This document shows positions 34,150 through 40,694 of a DNA stretch of 40,694 nucleotides, piece by piece. Both the position numbers and the translations under genes were made by a program. This stretch comes from Gammaproteobacteria bacterium (lineage in GTDB: Bacteria; Pseudomonadota; Gammaproteobacteria; SZUA-229), in the NCBI GenBank assembly GCA_029882395.1, contig JAOUKT010000027.1, positions 1 through 40,694 of the forward strand, in the 5' to 3' direction. The first letter of the stretch is position 1. Each line of letters starts with the position of its first letter. A model generated the notes under the pieces. The model saw only the letters and a program-made list of their open reading frames with translations. It did no database searches and was not told where the DNA came from.

Positions 34150-34962
34150 CTATCTTTTAACGTTGATAATGTTGTTATAAAAACCTTGAGCGCCTTCTTC
34201 CATGAAGTAGTAGTTTTTTATATTTTCTTTTTCCAGCGTGTACTGCAGCCAGCGAACCTGTTTGCCAACACCATCATAGATAAACAAAACTTTATTGTCT
34301 TTCGCGGCCTGGCGCAGGAAGGTAAGCACCTTGTTTTTATTGTTCAGGCTGATCCAGTATTCCATACCAACAAAATAGCCGATGCCGTTTGAGCGTTGTG
34401 CTAAGTCACGGATATCCAGAACGCGGGCCTTGTCACCTAGTTTATACACCATGGCGGCAAACTTTTTTGGCGACAACAGATGTGACTGCAGCACTTTTTT
34501 GCTCAGCAGTTGTTGGGGGTTGAGCGGCGAGTGACCTAATAATGAGGCTTTGTCCGGGTAGGATTTCGCCCACTCAAACATGCCGGCATCATAGGCAAAA
34601 ACGTTAGTGATTTGGTTGTCCATGGCCGTTTTTGTGGCCTGGTAAGACTTAAAGCAGCTGCGGCCATTGCAATAGAAAACGATGGGTTTATCCGTCTTGC
34701 TGCGAATCGCTTTGACTCGTGCCGCAAAGTCTTTACTTGAAACCGGAATATTCACCGAGTTATTGATATGAATGGTCTCAAATTCATATTTTGAACGCGT
34801 ATCAACAACCTGTACCCGGTTAAAGTTAGTGTTTAAGCGTTCTTTGCTGTAAATCTTAACCTCAGGAAACTGTTGGCGGCCAGGGAAGTCGCCCAGTGTG
34901 GCATGTGCTGAGGTTGTCAATAACAGCATGGAAAGGCTGATCAGGTTTAAAAACAATGTCAT
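34150..34962 (-). CDS. Secreted tandem rhodanese-domain protein
   Basis: Exported 270-residue protein with a signal peptide (about 1-21, SAHA) and two rhodanese folds. Domain 1 (about 33-130) contains VVDTRSKYEFETIHI, the typical entry segment, and a cysteine loop FYCNGRSCFKS with the catalytic position at C98. Domain 2 (about 150-268) keeps VLDIRD but its loop reads FIYDGVGKQ with no cysteine, so it should be catalytically dead and may serve binding. Known for the family: sulfane-sulfur transfer or thiosulfate:cyanide sulfurtransferase activity; the periplasmic location fits sulfur-compound handling. It is divergent from the amidotransferase gene and shares the 217-base upstream region with its CRP-like site. 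Confidence 0.85.
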   Translation of the reverse strand: MTLFLNLISLSMLLLTTSAHATLGDFPGRQQFPEVKIYSKERLNTNFNRVQVVDTRSKYEFETIHINNSVNIPVSSKDFAARVKAIRSKTDKPIVFYCNGRSCFKSYQATKTAMDNQITNVFAYDAGMFEWAKSYPDKASLLGHSPLNPQQLLSKKVLQSHLLSPKKFAAMVYKLGDKARVLDIRDLAQRSNGIGYFVGMEYWISLNNKNKVLTFLRQAAKDNKVLFIYDGVGKQVRWLQYTLEKENIKNYYFMEEGAQGFYNNIINVKR

Positions 34963-35032
34963 AGTTGTTACTCATTAATAAATGGACAGTTACAAACAGC
35001 AAGCATCCCTGAATAACGCTGTATTTCGAATG

Positions 35033-35054
35033 TAATGTGACGACCGTTACATTA
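35033..35054 (+). promoter_or_regulatory. CRP/Vfr-like palindromic operator upstream of the amidotransferase gene
   Basis: A 22-base near-palindrome (18 of 22 positions symmetrical) has the core TGTGACGACCGTTACA (35036-35051), matching TGTGAn6TCACA at 9 of 10 defined bases. A plus-strand -10 TTTAAT lies at 35074-35079, within one base of the spacing expected for class II CRP activation, predicting a start near 35086 and a leader of about 94 bases. It could also act on the divergent rhodanese gene, where its centre lies about 80 bases before the ATG. Confidence 0.52.
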
Positions 35055-35179
35055 TGGCGGCTACCCTAATATATTTAATCGGCAATTAAAAGCTGAAAAA
35101 GTAATAAATTAACAAGAAGTATCGGCATATGGTTTAAAATATACACATTTACTAATGAAGCAACGGCGCGGGATATAAA

Positions 35180-36958
35180 ATGTGTGGAATTTGCGGTGAA
35201 TTTCGGTTTGACGGCAGAAAACCTGATCTGGCCCTGACCCATCGCATGATGGAGAAGCTGGAGCCTCGCGGCCCGGATCATGCGGGTAGTTTTTCAGATG
35301 GTCCGGTGGCATTGGGCCATCGTCGCTTATCGATTATCGATTTGTCTGAACATGCCAGCCAGCCGATGGTGGATCAGGAGCTGAGCCTGAGCATAGTCTT
35401 TAATGGCACCATCTATAATTACCCCCAGCTGCGTTCTGAATTGCAAAACAAGGGCTACCACTTTTTCTCCAGTGGTGATACCGAAGTCATTATAAAAGCC
35501 TATGCTGAATGGGGTGAAAAATGTGTCGAGCGATTGCATGGCATGTTTGCCTTTGCGATCTGGGACATGAAACGCCAGCAACTGTTCATGGCGCGCGATC
35601 GCATGGGCATCAAACCCTATTATTACAGTTTCAATCATCAACGCCTGCGTTTTGCCTCAACCACACAGGCGCTGTTGCAAGCTGATGATAATGACACATC
35701 CATCGACAGTTTTGGCCTGCATAACCAGCTCAGCCTGCATGCAGTGATACCGGCACCGCGGACCATACTCAGTGGCATCCGAAAAATGCAGCCAGCGCAT
35801 TACATGATTATTAAAGCCGATGGCAGTTGCAGTGAAAAGCGTTACTGGACGCTCAATGCCAGCCGCCAGGGCATAGTTCGCAGTGATGAAGAATGGATAG
35901 AGTGCATACATGAAAGCCTGAAATCAGCGGTTGAAAAACGCAAAAGCATCGCTGATGTGCCGGTTGGCGTGTTGTTATCCGGTGGTCTGGATTCAAGCCT
36001 GCTAGTCGGTTTGCTGGCTGAGGCGGGGGCCGGCAATTTAAAAACCTTTACCGTCGGTTTTGAAGATCAGCCTGAAGAAAAAGGTAATGAATTCGAGTTC
36101 TCCGATCCGGTGGTTGAAAAATTTGGCACCGAACATTACAAGTTTTTCATGAAAAATGAAGACGTGCTCGGACGCCTGCCGGAAGCGGTTGACAGCATGA
36201 CTGAGCCGATGGTCGGCCAGGATGCGGTCGCCTTCTATTTATTATCAGAACAGGTCTCAAAAGAAATCAAAGTCGTGCAAAGTGGTCAGGGCGCTGATGA
36301 AGTCTTTGGTGGTTATTTCTGGTACCCGCAGATGCACCATTCAATCGGCTCGGATCTCGAACGTTTTAGCAGCCGCTATTTTGACCGTGACCACAGCGAA
36401 TATCTGGAAACGGTTGATAGCCGTTTTCATGGCGACGATTACACCTCGCAACTGGTCAGTGGTTTACTGGCTCAGCCGGATGCCGATGAATACCTGGACA
36501 AGGTCTTGCGCATGGATGTGACCACCTTGATTGTCGATGACCCGGTAAAACGGGTTGATAACATGACCATGGCCTGGGGGCTGGAAGCGCGGGTGCCGTT
36601 TTTAGATCACCAGCTGGTCGAGCTGGCAGCGGCGATGCCAGCTGAACTCAAGTTACGCGATAACGGCAAATATGTGCTCAAACAAATTGCCAGAGGTTTA
36701 GTGCCCGATTCAGTGATTGATCGCAAAAAAGGCTACTTCCCGGTACCGGCACTGAAATACGTGCGCGGCGAGTTTCTGCATTTTATGCAGGAAATATTAA
36801 CCGGCGACACCGCCAGGCAGCGCGGCCTGTTTAACCCTGCCTACGTTGAAAAACTGCTGAAACAGCCGGAATCGTATCTGACCCGGCTGCAAGGCAGTAA
36901 GCTATGGCATCTGGCATTGCTGGAATTCTGGCTGCAGCGCAATGTCGACAAACATTGA
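35180..36958 (+). CDS. N-acetylglutaminylglutamine amidotransferase-type asparagine synthase family protein
   Basis: Glutamine-dependent amidotransferase of 592 residues. The N-terminal glutaminase has catalytic Cys2 (MCGICGEF), PRGPDHAG, GHRRLSIIDLS and FNGTIYNY; the synthetase domain has the ATP-pyrophosphatase loop VLLSGGLDSSL (around 265-275). Segments HAVIPAPRTILSGI and VVQSGQGADEVFGGYFWYPQ are those I associate with the NAGGN amidotransferase (TIGR03104), which amidates N-acetylglutaminylglutamine to an osmoprotectant, rather than with AsnB. The usual partner, the ATP-grasp/GNAT NAGGN synthetase, is normally adjacent but is not in this window. Ribosome-binding sequence GGGATA precedes the ATG. 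Regulation may involve the CRP-like site upstream. Plain asparagine synthetase is the main alternative. Confidence 0.86.
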   Translation: MCGICGEFRFDGRKPDLALTHRMMEKLEPRGPDHAGSFSDGPVALGHRRLSIIDLSEHASQPMVDQELSLSIVFNGTIYNYPQLRSELQNKGYHFFSSGDTEVIIKAYAEWGEKCVERLHGMFAFAIWDMKRQQLFMARDRMGIKPYYYSFNHQRLRFASTTQALLQADDNDTSIDSFGLHNQLSLHAVIPAPRTILSGIRKMQPAHYMIIKADGSCSEKRYWTLNASRQGIVRSDEEWIECIHESLKSAVEKRKSIADVPVGVLLSGGLDSSLLVGLLAEAGAGNLKTFTVGFEDQPEEKGNEFEFSDPVVEKFGTEHYKFFMKNEDVLGRLPEAVDSMTEPMVGQDAVAFYLLSEQVSKEIKVVQSGQGADEVFGGYFWYPQMHHSIGSDLERFSSRYFDRDHSEYLETVDSRFHGDDYTSQLVSGLLAQPDADEYLDKVLRMDVTTLIVDDPVKRVDNMTMAWGLEARVPFLDHQLVELAAAMPAELKLRDNGKYVLKQIARGLVPDSVIDRKKGYFPVPALKYVRGEFLHFMQEILTGDTARQRGLFNPAYVEKLLKQPESYLTRLQGSKLWHLALLEFWLQRNVDKH

Positions 36959-37149
36959 TTTAAGCCCAACTGGCCCCATCTTGATGCCTAACCGGGGCTG
37001 TTTTCTGGTTTCCTAAAGTGCAAATAATGGCTTTTTTGTAAAAACCTAGTAAAATACTCGGGATTAGTGGTTTACGCAGTTTGGTTCGCAATATGGCGGA
37101 TAAACTGCCTGAACATTTTTTATAGATTACAAAGTTTGAGGTTTTGAGT

Positions 37150-37473
37150 ATGGATGTACTGGATCGTATTCGCGAGCAAGTAGAAGGCAACGCTGTCATG
37201 TTGTACATGAAAGGTACACCACAGTTTCCAATGTGTGGCTTTTCAAGCCGTACCGCAGAAGCGTTAAAGCAGTGTGGTCATGAATTCGGTTATGTCAATG
37301 TACTGGCAGATCCAGAAATATTTGAGAACCTGCCACGTTATGCTGACTGGCCTACTTTTCCGCAGCTGTATATCAACGGCGAGCTGGTAGGCGGTTGTGA
37401 TATTACCGTTGAAATGTTTGAGAAAGGTGAGCTTAAACCGATGGTAGAAGCGGCTGTTAACAAAGCCGGTTAA
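37150..37473 (+). CDS. grxD: Monothiol glutaredoxin, Grx4 type
   Basis: Small cytoplasmic CGFS glutaredoxin of 107 residues that carries and delivers 2Fe-2S clusters, often with BolA. The active site is FPMCGFSSRT, with the glutathione-binding WPTFPQLYINGELVGGCD segment intact. The ATG at 37150 is used: GAGG (37138-37141) lies 8 bases before it, while a TTG two codons earlier (37144) has no advantage. A cluster-transfer protein suits a genome with many Fe-S and heme proteins, but grxD is general housekeeping. A strong terminator follows. Confidence 0.95.
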   Translation: MDVLDRIREQVEGNAVMLYMKGTPQFPMCGFSSRTAEALKQCGHEFGYVNVLADPEIFENLPRYADWPTFPQLYINGELVGGCDITVEMFEKGELKPMVEAAVNKAG

Positions 37474-37500
37474 ATCAGTGCTCAGTATATAATTGAGAAC

Positions 37501-37534
37501 AAAAAAACAGGGGCTTATGCCCCTGTTTTTTTTT
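37501..37534. terminator. Bidirectional intrinsic terminator between grxD and the diguanylate cyclase gene
   Basis: ACAGGGGC (37507-37514), loop TTAT and GCCCCTGT (37519-37526) form a perfect 8-base stem, flanked by A's on the left and a run of T's to 37534 on the right. It lies between two convergent genes and serves both. Confidence 0.93.
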
Positions 37535-37538
37535 GGCG

Positions 37539-38492
37539 TTAATATACCAGCTGATTGCGCCCGGCATCTTTTGCCAGATACAGTTTATCGTCGGCACATT
37601 TCATGATTTCTTTGACCGAAGGCCTCTCACCACCACCGCGGTAATAGCAGGCACCCACTGAAACCGTGACATCGATGCCACCGGCATTGGTTTTAAACGG
37701 CCGGCTGTTAATAGAGCTGACAATGCGTTCGAGTGAAGACAGTTTGAAATGGTCTTGCTGGGTGTAATGCATAATGACGCCGAATTCTTCACCGCCGACA
37801 CGGGCGACAAGATCGGTTGGCCGCACGCAGCGGCGCAGGCGTCGGGTGAAACCGATTAAAATTTCATCGCCGACATCATGGCCATAGGTGTCATTAATCT
37901 GTTTAAAATGATCTATGTCGAGCATGGCATAACAGACACCGCTCTTGCGTGATGAGGCGGTGATCAAATGCGCCTCGAGTTCTTTCAGTAACAAACGGCG
38001 GTTACCAACCCCGGTGAGGGGGTCGGTTAAAGCCACTTCTTCCAGATGTTTGACCATCTGGCTGAGCTCATTGCTGGACTCGAGCAGCATGTTTTGCAGT
38101 TGATTAATGCGCGCCACAGAAATAATACGTGCAATCATTTCCCGGGGGTTAGGCGGCTTGGTCAGGTAGTCATCGACACCGCGGTTAAAGGCTTCTTCCA
38201 TATGCTGCATGCCTTCTTGCGCGGTGAACAGAATGATGCCTGTATACGAATTGTTTTCTTCATCCTGGTTACGGATGTGATCGGTTAATTCCAGCCCGTC
38301 CATTTCCGGCATTACCCAGTCGGCAATGACAATGTCGGCTTCCTCTTCAGAGAGCATTTCAAGCGCCTGCCGAGCGCTTTCGGCCATGCGCAGTTTGCTA
38401 AAGCCTGCTTTGCTTAAAGTGGATTTAACCACGGCGCGGCTAAACTGCAAATCATCCACAATTAAAATTGAACTGTCTTTATAAGAAATCAT
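37539..38492 (-). CDS. Response regulator with GGDEF diguanylate cyclase output
   Basis: PleD-like signalling protein of 317 residues making cyclic di-GMP when phosphorylated. The receiver domain (about 8-125) has acidic residues D13/D14, phosphoacceptor D58 (VIADWVMPEMDG) and K112 (LTKPP). A short coiled-coil linker leads to the cyclase domain (about 155-315) with DPLTGVGNRR, LDIDHFKQINDTYGHDVGD and active-site GGEEF (233-237). The inhibitory I-site RxxD is present five residues earlier (RPTD, 224-227), so product feedback is expected. No cognate histidine kinase is adjacent. The gene begins well clear of RNase T (85 bases) and is probably transcribed alone. Confidence 0.93.
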   Translation of the reverse strand: MISYKDSSILIVDDLQFSRAVVKSTLSKAGFSKLRMAESARQALEMLSEEEADIVIADWVMPEMDGLELTDHIRNQDEENNSYTGIILFTAQEGMQHMEEAFNRGVDDYLTKPPNPREMIARIISVARINQLQNMLLESSNELSQMVKHLEEVALTDPLTGVGNRRLLLKELEAHLITASSRKSGVCYAMLDIDHFKQINDTYGHDVGDEILIGFTRRLRRCVRPTDLVARVGGEEFGVIMHYTQQDHFKLSSLERIVSSINSRPFKTNAGGIDVTVSVGACYYRGGGERPSVKEIMKCADDKLYLAKDAGRNQLVY

Positions 38493-38577
38493 GAGCGAGA
38501 CTCAATATCCATATTTTTATTATTTGTGATAATCATACTTTATCGTTAATAGAGTGTCATCAGTCATTGATAGCGAA

Positions 38578-39201
38578 TTAAGTATTTGAGAACGCAGTCC
38601 ATTTATTCACTATATAGCAGAATAATTCAGCCGTTTTCATGGCGTCATAAGTCGCCGAATGGGCTTTGCCATCGTCCCATTCCAGTCCTGCGGCCTGCAC
38701 GGCCCTGGAAAGGACAGTCTGGCCCACTGCCAGCCCCGCCAGTGATACGGTATCAAACATGCTGAACTGGTGAAAAGGATTGCGCGCCAGCTTATTTCTT
38801 TCGGCGGCAGCATTGACGAAGTTAAGATCGAGTGTGGTATTGTGACCGACCATAATGGCACGGGTACAACCGGTGTGTTTGAGTTCTTTACGAATGGCCT
38901 GAAAAACCAGCGTCAGTGCTTCAAATTCAGTTTTTGCCATGCGAAACGGATTATACGGGTCGATGCCATTTACTTGCATTGATGCCGGTTCCATCGTCAG
39001 GCCCTCATAGGGCTTGATATGGCAGGAAACACTTTCTTTGATGCCCAGTTGTCCGTTATCATCAATTTCAATAATTTGGGCCGATATTTCCAGCAAAGCA
39101 TTCTTATTATGATCAAAACCGCCGGTTTCGACATCAACAACAACAGGAAGAAAACCGCGAAAGCGGTTCGACATTGGGGTAGAAATTTTATTATGGGGCA
39201 T
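38578..39201 (-). CDS. rnt: Ribonuclease T
   Basis: DEDDh-family 3'-5' exoribonuclease that trims tRNA CCA ends and other stable RNA 3' termini. Exo motifs seen are VVDVETGGFD (Exo I), MVGHNTTLDLNFV (Exo II) and KAHSATYDAMKTAELF (Exo III, with the catalytic His). RAIMVGHN, RNPFHQFSMFDT and LAVGQTVLSRAVQAAG closely follow E. coli RNase T. The ATG at 39201 (MPHNKISTPMSNRFRGF) gives 207 residues, near the family length; an ATG at 39228 would overlap the divergent gene's start codon, and one at 39174 is also possible. No start has a clear ribosome-binding site. Confidence 0.94.
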   Translation of the reverse strand: MPHNKISTPMSNRFRGFLPVVVDVETGGFDHNKNALLEISAQIIEIDDNGQLGIKESVSCHIKPYEGLTMEPASMQVNGIDPYNPFRMAKTEFEALTLVFQAIRKELKHTGCTRAIMVGHNTTLDLNFVNAAAERNKLARNPFHQFSMFDTVSLAGLAVGQTVLSRAVQAAGLEWDDGKAHSATYDAMKTAELFCYIVNKWTAFSNT

Positions 39202-39226
39202 AGTCAAACTATCAAAGGTTGGTCGC

Positions 39227-40141
39227 ATGGACGTTAAAACAAAGCCGCTATTCTACCGTACTGCTCAAATATTGTGTGGTTTAATGTGTCTGCTGGCATC
39301 GCAAGCCGTGCCGGCAAAACCGGTCAAAAAGGCCGTATTACACCCTGCCGGCCTGCTCTGGAAAATCCAAAAGCCCAATCGGGATGTCAGTTACCTGTTT
39401 GGCACCATTCATATCGGTGATAGCCGTGTGCTGAAATTGCTGGATGTGGTGCAGGACTCAGTAGAAGCCAGTGAGCTGTTTGCAATGGAAGTGGTATTAG
39501 ACGATGCGTCCATGCAAACCTTATCAGACGCCAGTTTTTTTAATACGGAGCAACGCCTGCAAGATTTCATCGATGAGCCAACACACCATCGCATCGTCAA
39601 CATCATGCACCAGTATTACGGCATTGCTGCCGAGCTGGTAAACAAAATGAAACCCTGGGCGGTGATGGCAACCATCAGCTCGCCCCCCCCTGAAAGCAAC
39701 AGAACGGTGCTGGATGTCGAACTGCAAAATCTGGCAATTGACTACCAGCGCCCGGTAGTGGCGCTGGAAACCGTCGAGGAACAGATAGAGGCCTTATCTT
39801 GCCTGCCGATGCCCGACCAGCTATGGATCTTAAATAAAGCGGTCGAAGATTTTGAAAAAAGCATGGGTCTCTGGGAGCAGATGATTGAAAATTATCTGCA
39901 GCGTGACCTGCAGGCGCTGGTAGGTATACAAGAATCCATGATGGATGACAGCAGCACGATTGATGACCGTTTTATGGACAACCTGCTGGATCAGCGCAAT
40001 ATCAAAATGGCCAGAAGGCTGATATCGATCATGAAAAATAAAAGCGTTTTTGCCGCGATTGGTGCCTTGCATTTGCCGGGTGAAAAAGGCGTGCTGCATT
40101 TACTGGAAAAAGAAGGTTACAGCGTCGAGAGGCTTTATTGA
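39227..40141 (+). CDS. TraB/GumN-family protein, exported
   Basis: A 304-residue TraB/GumN (COG3735) protein with a signal peptide (about 1-28, SQAVPAKP). The family's two GxxH elements are present: YLFGTIHIGD (around 63-72) and AAIGALHLPGEKGVLHLLEKEGY near the C-terminus (read with its conserved glycine and histidine); a CLP-containing segment lies around 190. TraB-fold proteins of the Tiki type have been proposed as metalloproteases, but most bacterial members are uncharacterised. AAAGG lies 9 bases before the ATG. The start codon overlaps an in-frame ATG of the rnt frame on the other strand (CATG). Confidence 0.88.
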   Translation: MDVKTKPLFYRTAQILCGLMCLLASQAVPAKPVKKAVLHPAGLLWKIQKPNRDVSYLFGTIHIGDSRVLKLLDVVQDSVEASELFAMEVVLDDASMQTLSDASFFNTEQRLQDFIDEPTHHRIVNIMHQYYGIAAELVNKMKPWAVMATISSPPPESNRTVLDVELQNLAIDYQRPVVALETVEEQIEALSCLPMPDQLWILNKAVEDFEKSMGLWEQMIENYLQRDLQALVGIQESMMDDSSTIDDRFMDNLLDQRNIKMARRLISIMKNKSVFAAIGALHLPGEKGVLHLLEKEGYSVERLY

Positions 40142-40143
40142 AA

Positions 40144-40221
40144 CCGGCTGCCGGCCAGGCTGAGCTGAACAATAAGGCAGCCGGCGCAATACTCTTTGCC
40201 GGGTCTTTTTAAGCCGGCAAA
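40144..40221. repeat. Two inverted repeats between convergent genes
   Basis: CCGGCTGCC (40144-40152) pairs perfectly with GGCAGCCGG (40176-40184), and TTTGCCGG (40195-40202) pairs perfectly with CCGGCAAA (40214-40221). They lie between the stops of the TraB/GumN gene and pyrC and may act as terminators or mRNA 3'-end stabilisers; neither has a proper T tract after it. Confidence 0.5.
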
Positions 40222-40226
40222 ACAGA

Positions 40227-40694
40227 TCATGGCATCAGTTGCCAGCTTTCTTTTTGCCCGGCATGCATCGGAATAATTTTTTCATCAGCTATCGGGAAAA
40301 ATTCCGGTACGGTCCATTCTTCTTTCTGCAGCGTAATCGTCTCTGTGTTTCTTGGCAGGCCATAAAAATCCGCACCATAAAAACTGGCAAAGCCTTCGAG
40401 TTTGTCGAGTGCATTATTGTCCTCGAAAGCACGGGCATAAAGTTCGATGGCTAAAGGTGCAGAAAAAATACCGGCGCAGCCACAGCTGCTTTCTTTTCTG
40501 CCTTGAGCATGGGGCGCACTGTCGGTGCCGAGGAAAAATTTATTATTACCAGAGGTGGCGGCTTTAACTAATTCAAGCCGGTGTTCTTCGCGTTTTAAAA
40601 CCGGCAGGCAATAATAATGCGGGCGAATGCCGCCTTTAAAGATTTCATTGCGGTTGTATAACAAGTGTTGTGGGGTGATGGTGGCGGCCACATA
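40227..40694 (-). CDS. pyrC: Dihydroorotase, C-terminal part (runs off the window)
   Basis: The last 155 or so codons of a type II dihydroorotase, which cyclises N-carbamoylaspartate to dihydroorotate in pyrimidine synthesis. Segments [29 protein letters not shown] and [23 protein letters not shown] match E. coli PyrC, including the catalytic Asp of GTDSAPH. The frame is open past position 40694, so the N-terminal metal-binding HxH part lies outside the window; the apparent GTG start at 40691 is an internal valine. Its neighbourhood with rnt and grxD is common in gammaproteobacteria. Confidence 0.95.
   Translation of the reverse strand, partial: YVAATITPQHLLYNRNEIFKGGIRPHYYCLPVLKREEHRLELVKAATSGNNKFFLGTDSAPHAQGRKESSCGCAGIFSAPLAIELYARAFEDNNALDKLEGFASFYGADFYGLPRNTETITLQKEEWTVPEFFPIADEKIIPMHAGQKESWQLMP

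Noticed and set aside
36959..37149. Terminator after the amidotransferase gene (GCCCC...GGGGC then TTTT)
   Set aside because: Only five paired bases with a 16-base loop; too weak to report as a terminator.
1..40694. CRISPR arrays, tRNA or rRNA genes, insertion sequences, prophage genes
   Set aside because: None seen: no regularly spaced direct repeats, no transposase or integrase, no cloverleaf or rRNA-like sequence recognised.

Overview
The window looks like chromosomal DNA of a gammaproteobacterium, judged from gene order and protein types: an lptD-surA-pdxA-ksgA-apaG-apaH block, an lgt-thyA-folA block, a thymidylate synthase of the type I associate with Vibrio, and RNase T, PyrC and GrxD. 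Many c-type cytochromes, two FNR-type boxes and an oxygen-sensitive dehydratase-type iron-sulfur system point to a facultative anaerobe with a respiratory chain reaching beyond the inner membrane. The species cannot be named from this sequence.

Region 1 (1-10252) is a multiheme cytochrome c locus on the + strand. It encodes a 12-heme protein (cut at or near its start by the window edge), an 8-heme protein, a membrane-anchored octaheme cytochrome, a four-helix cytochrome b, an unlisted-size 38-residue membrane peptide, a triheme membrane protein, an NHL beta-propeller and a 24-heme protein built of six tetraheme modules. A good FNR/ANR box (2829-2842) lies just before the octaheme gene and suggests that the cytochrome b/octaheme part is switched on by oxygen shortage. 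The likely logic is quinol oxidation by the cytochrome b, transfer to the anchored octaheme and triheme proteins, and onward transfer through the large modular cytochromes. No outer-membrane porin is visible; one may lie left of the window.

Region 2 (10452-15742) is a translationally coupled pair: a 1238-residue double ASKHA activase with DUF2229 and a 525-residue HgdB/double-cubane-type partner. They should form an ATP-driven low-potential electron-transfer system of unknown substrate.

Region 3 (15883-27780) is housekeeping. lgt-thyA-folA run rightwards and meet, with a 4-base overlap, a long leftward run: argD, argF, lptD, surA, pdxA, ksgA, a small membrane protein, apaG, a methyltransferase and apaH. 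argD has a near-consensus promoter.

Region 4 (27781-28439) is the only long stretch without a conventional gene. It holds the argD promoter, an oppositely directed FNR-type promoter, a 32-codon reading frame with a strong ribosome-binding site, and a strong bidirectional terminator: a candidate anaerobically induced small protein or small RNA.

Region 5 (28440-40694) is mixed: a PuuD-N-like membrane protein, an orphan HyuB-type protein, a secreted hypothetical protein, a chemotaxis receptor, a thioredoxin-like DUF6436 protein, a secreted double rhodanese, an N-acetylglutaminylglutamine-amide-type amidotransferase with a CRP-like operator upstream, GrxD, a REC-GGDEF diguanylate cyclase, RNase T, a TraB/GumN protein, and the C-terminal part of PyrC running off the right edge.
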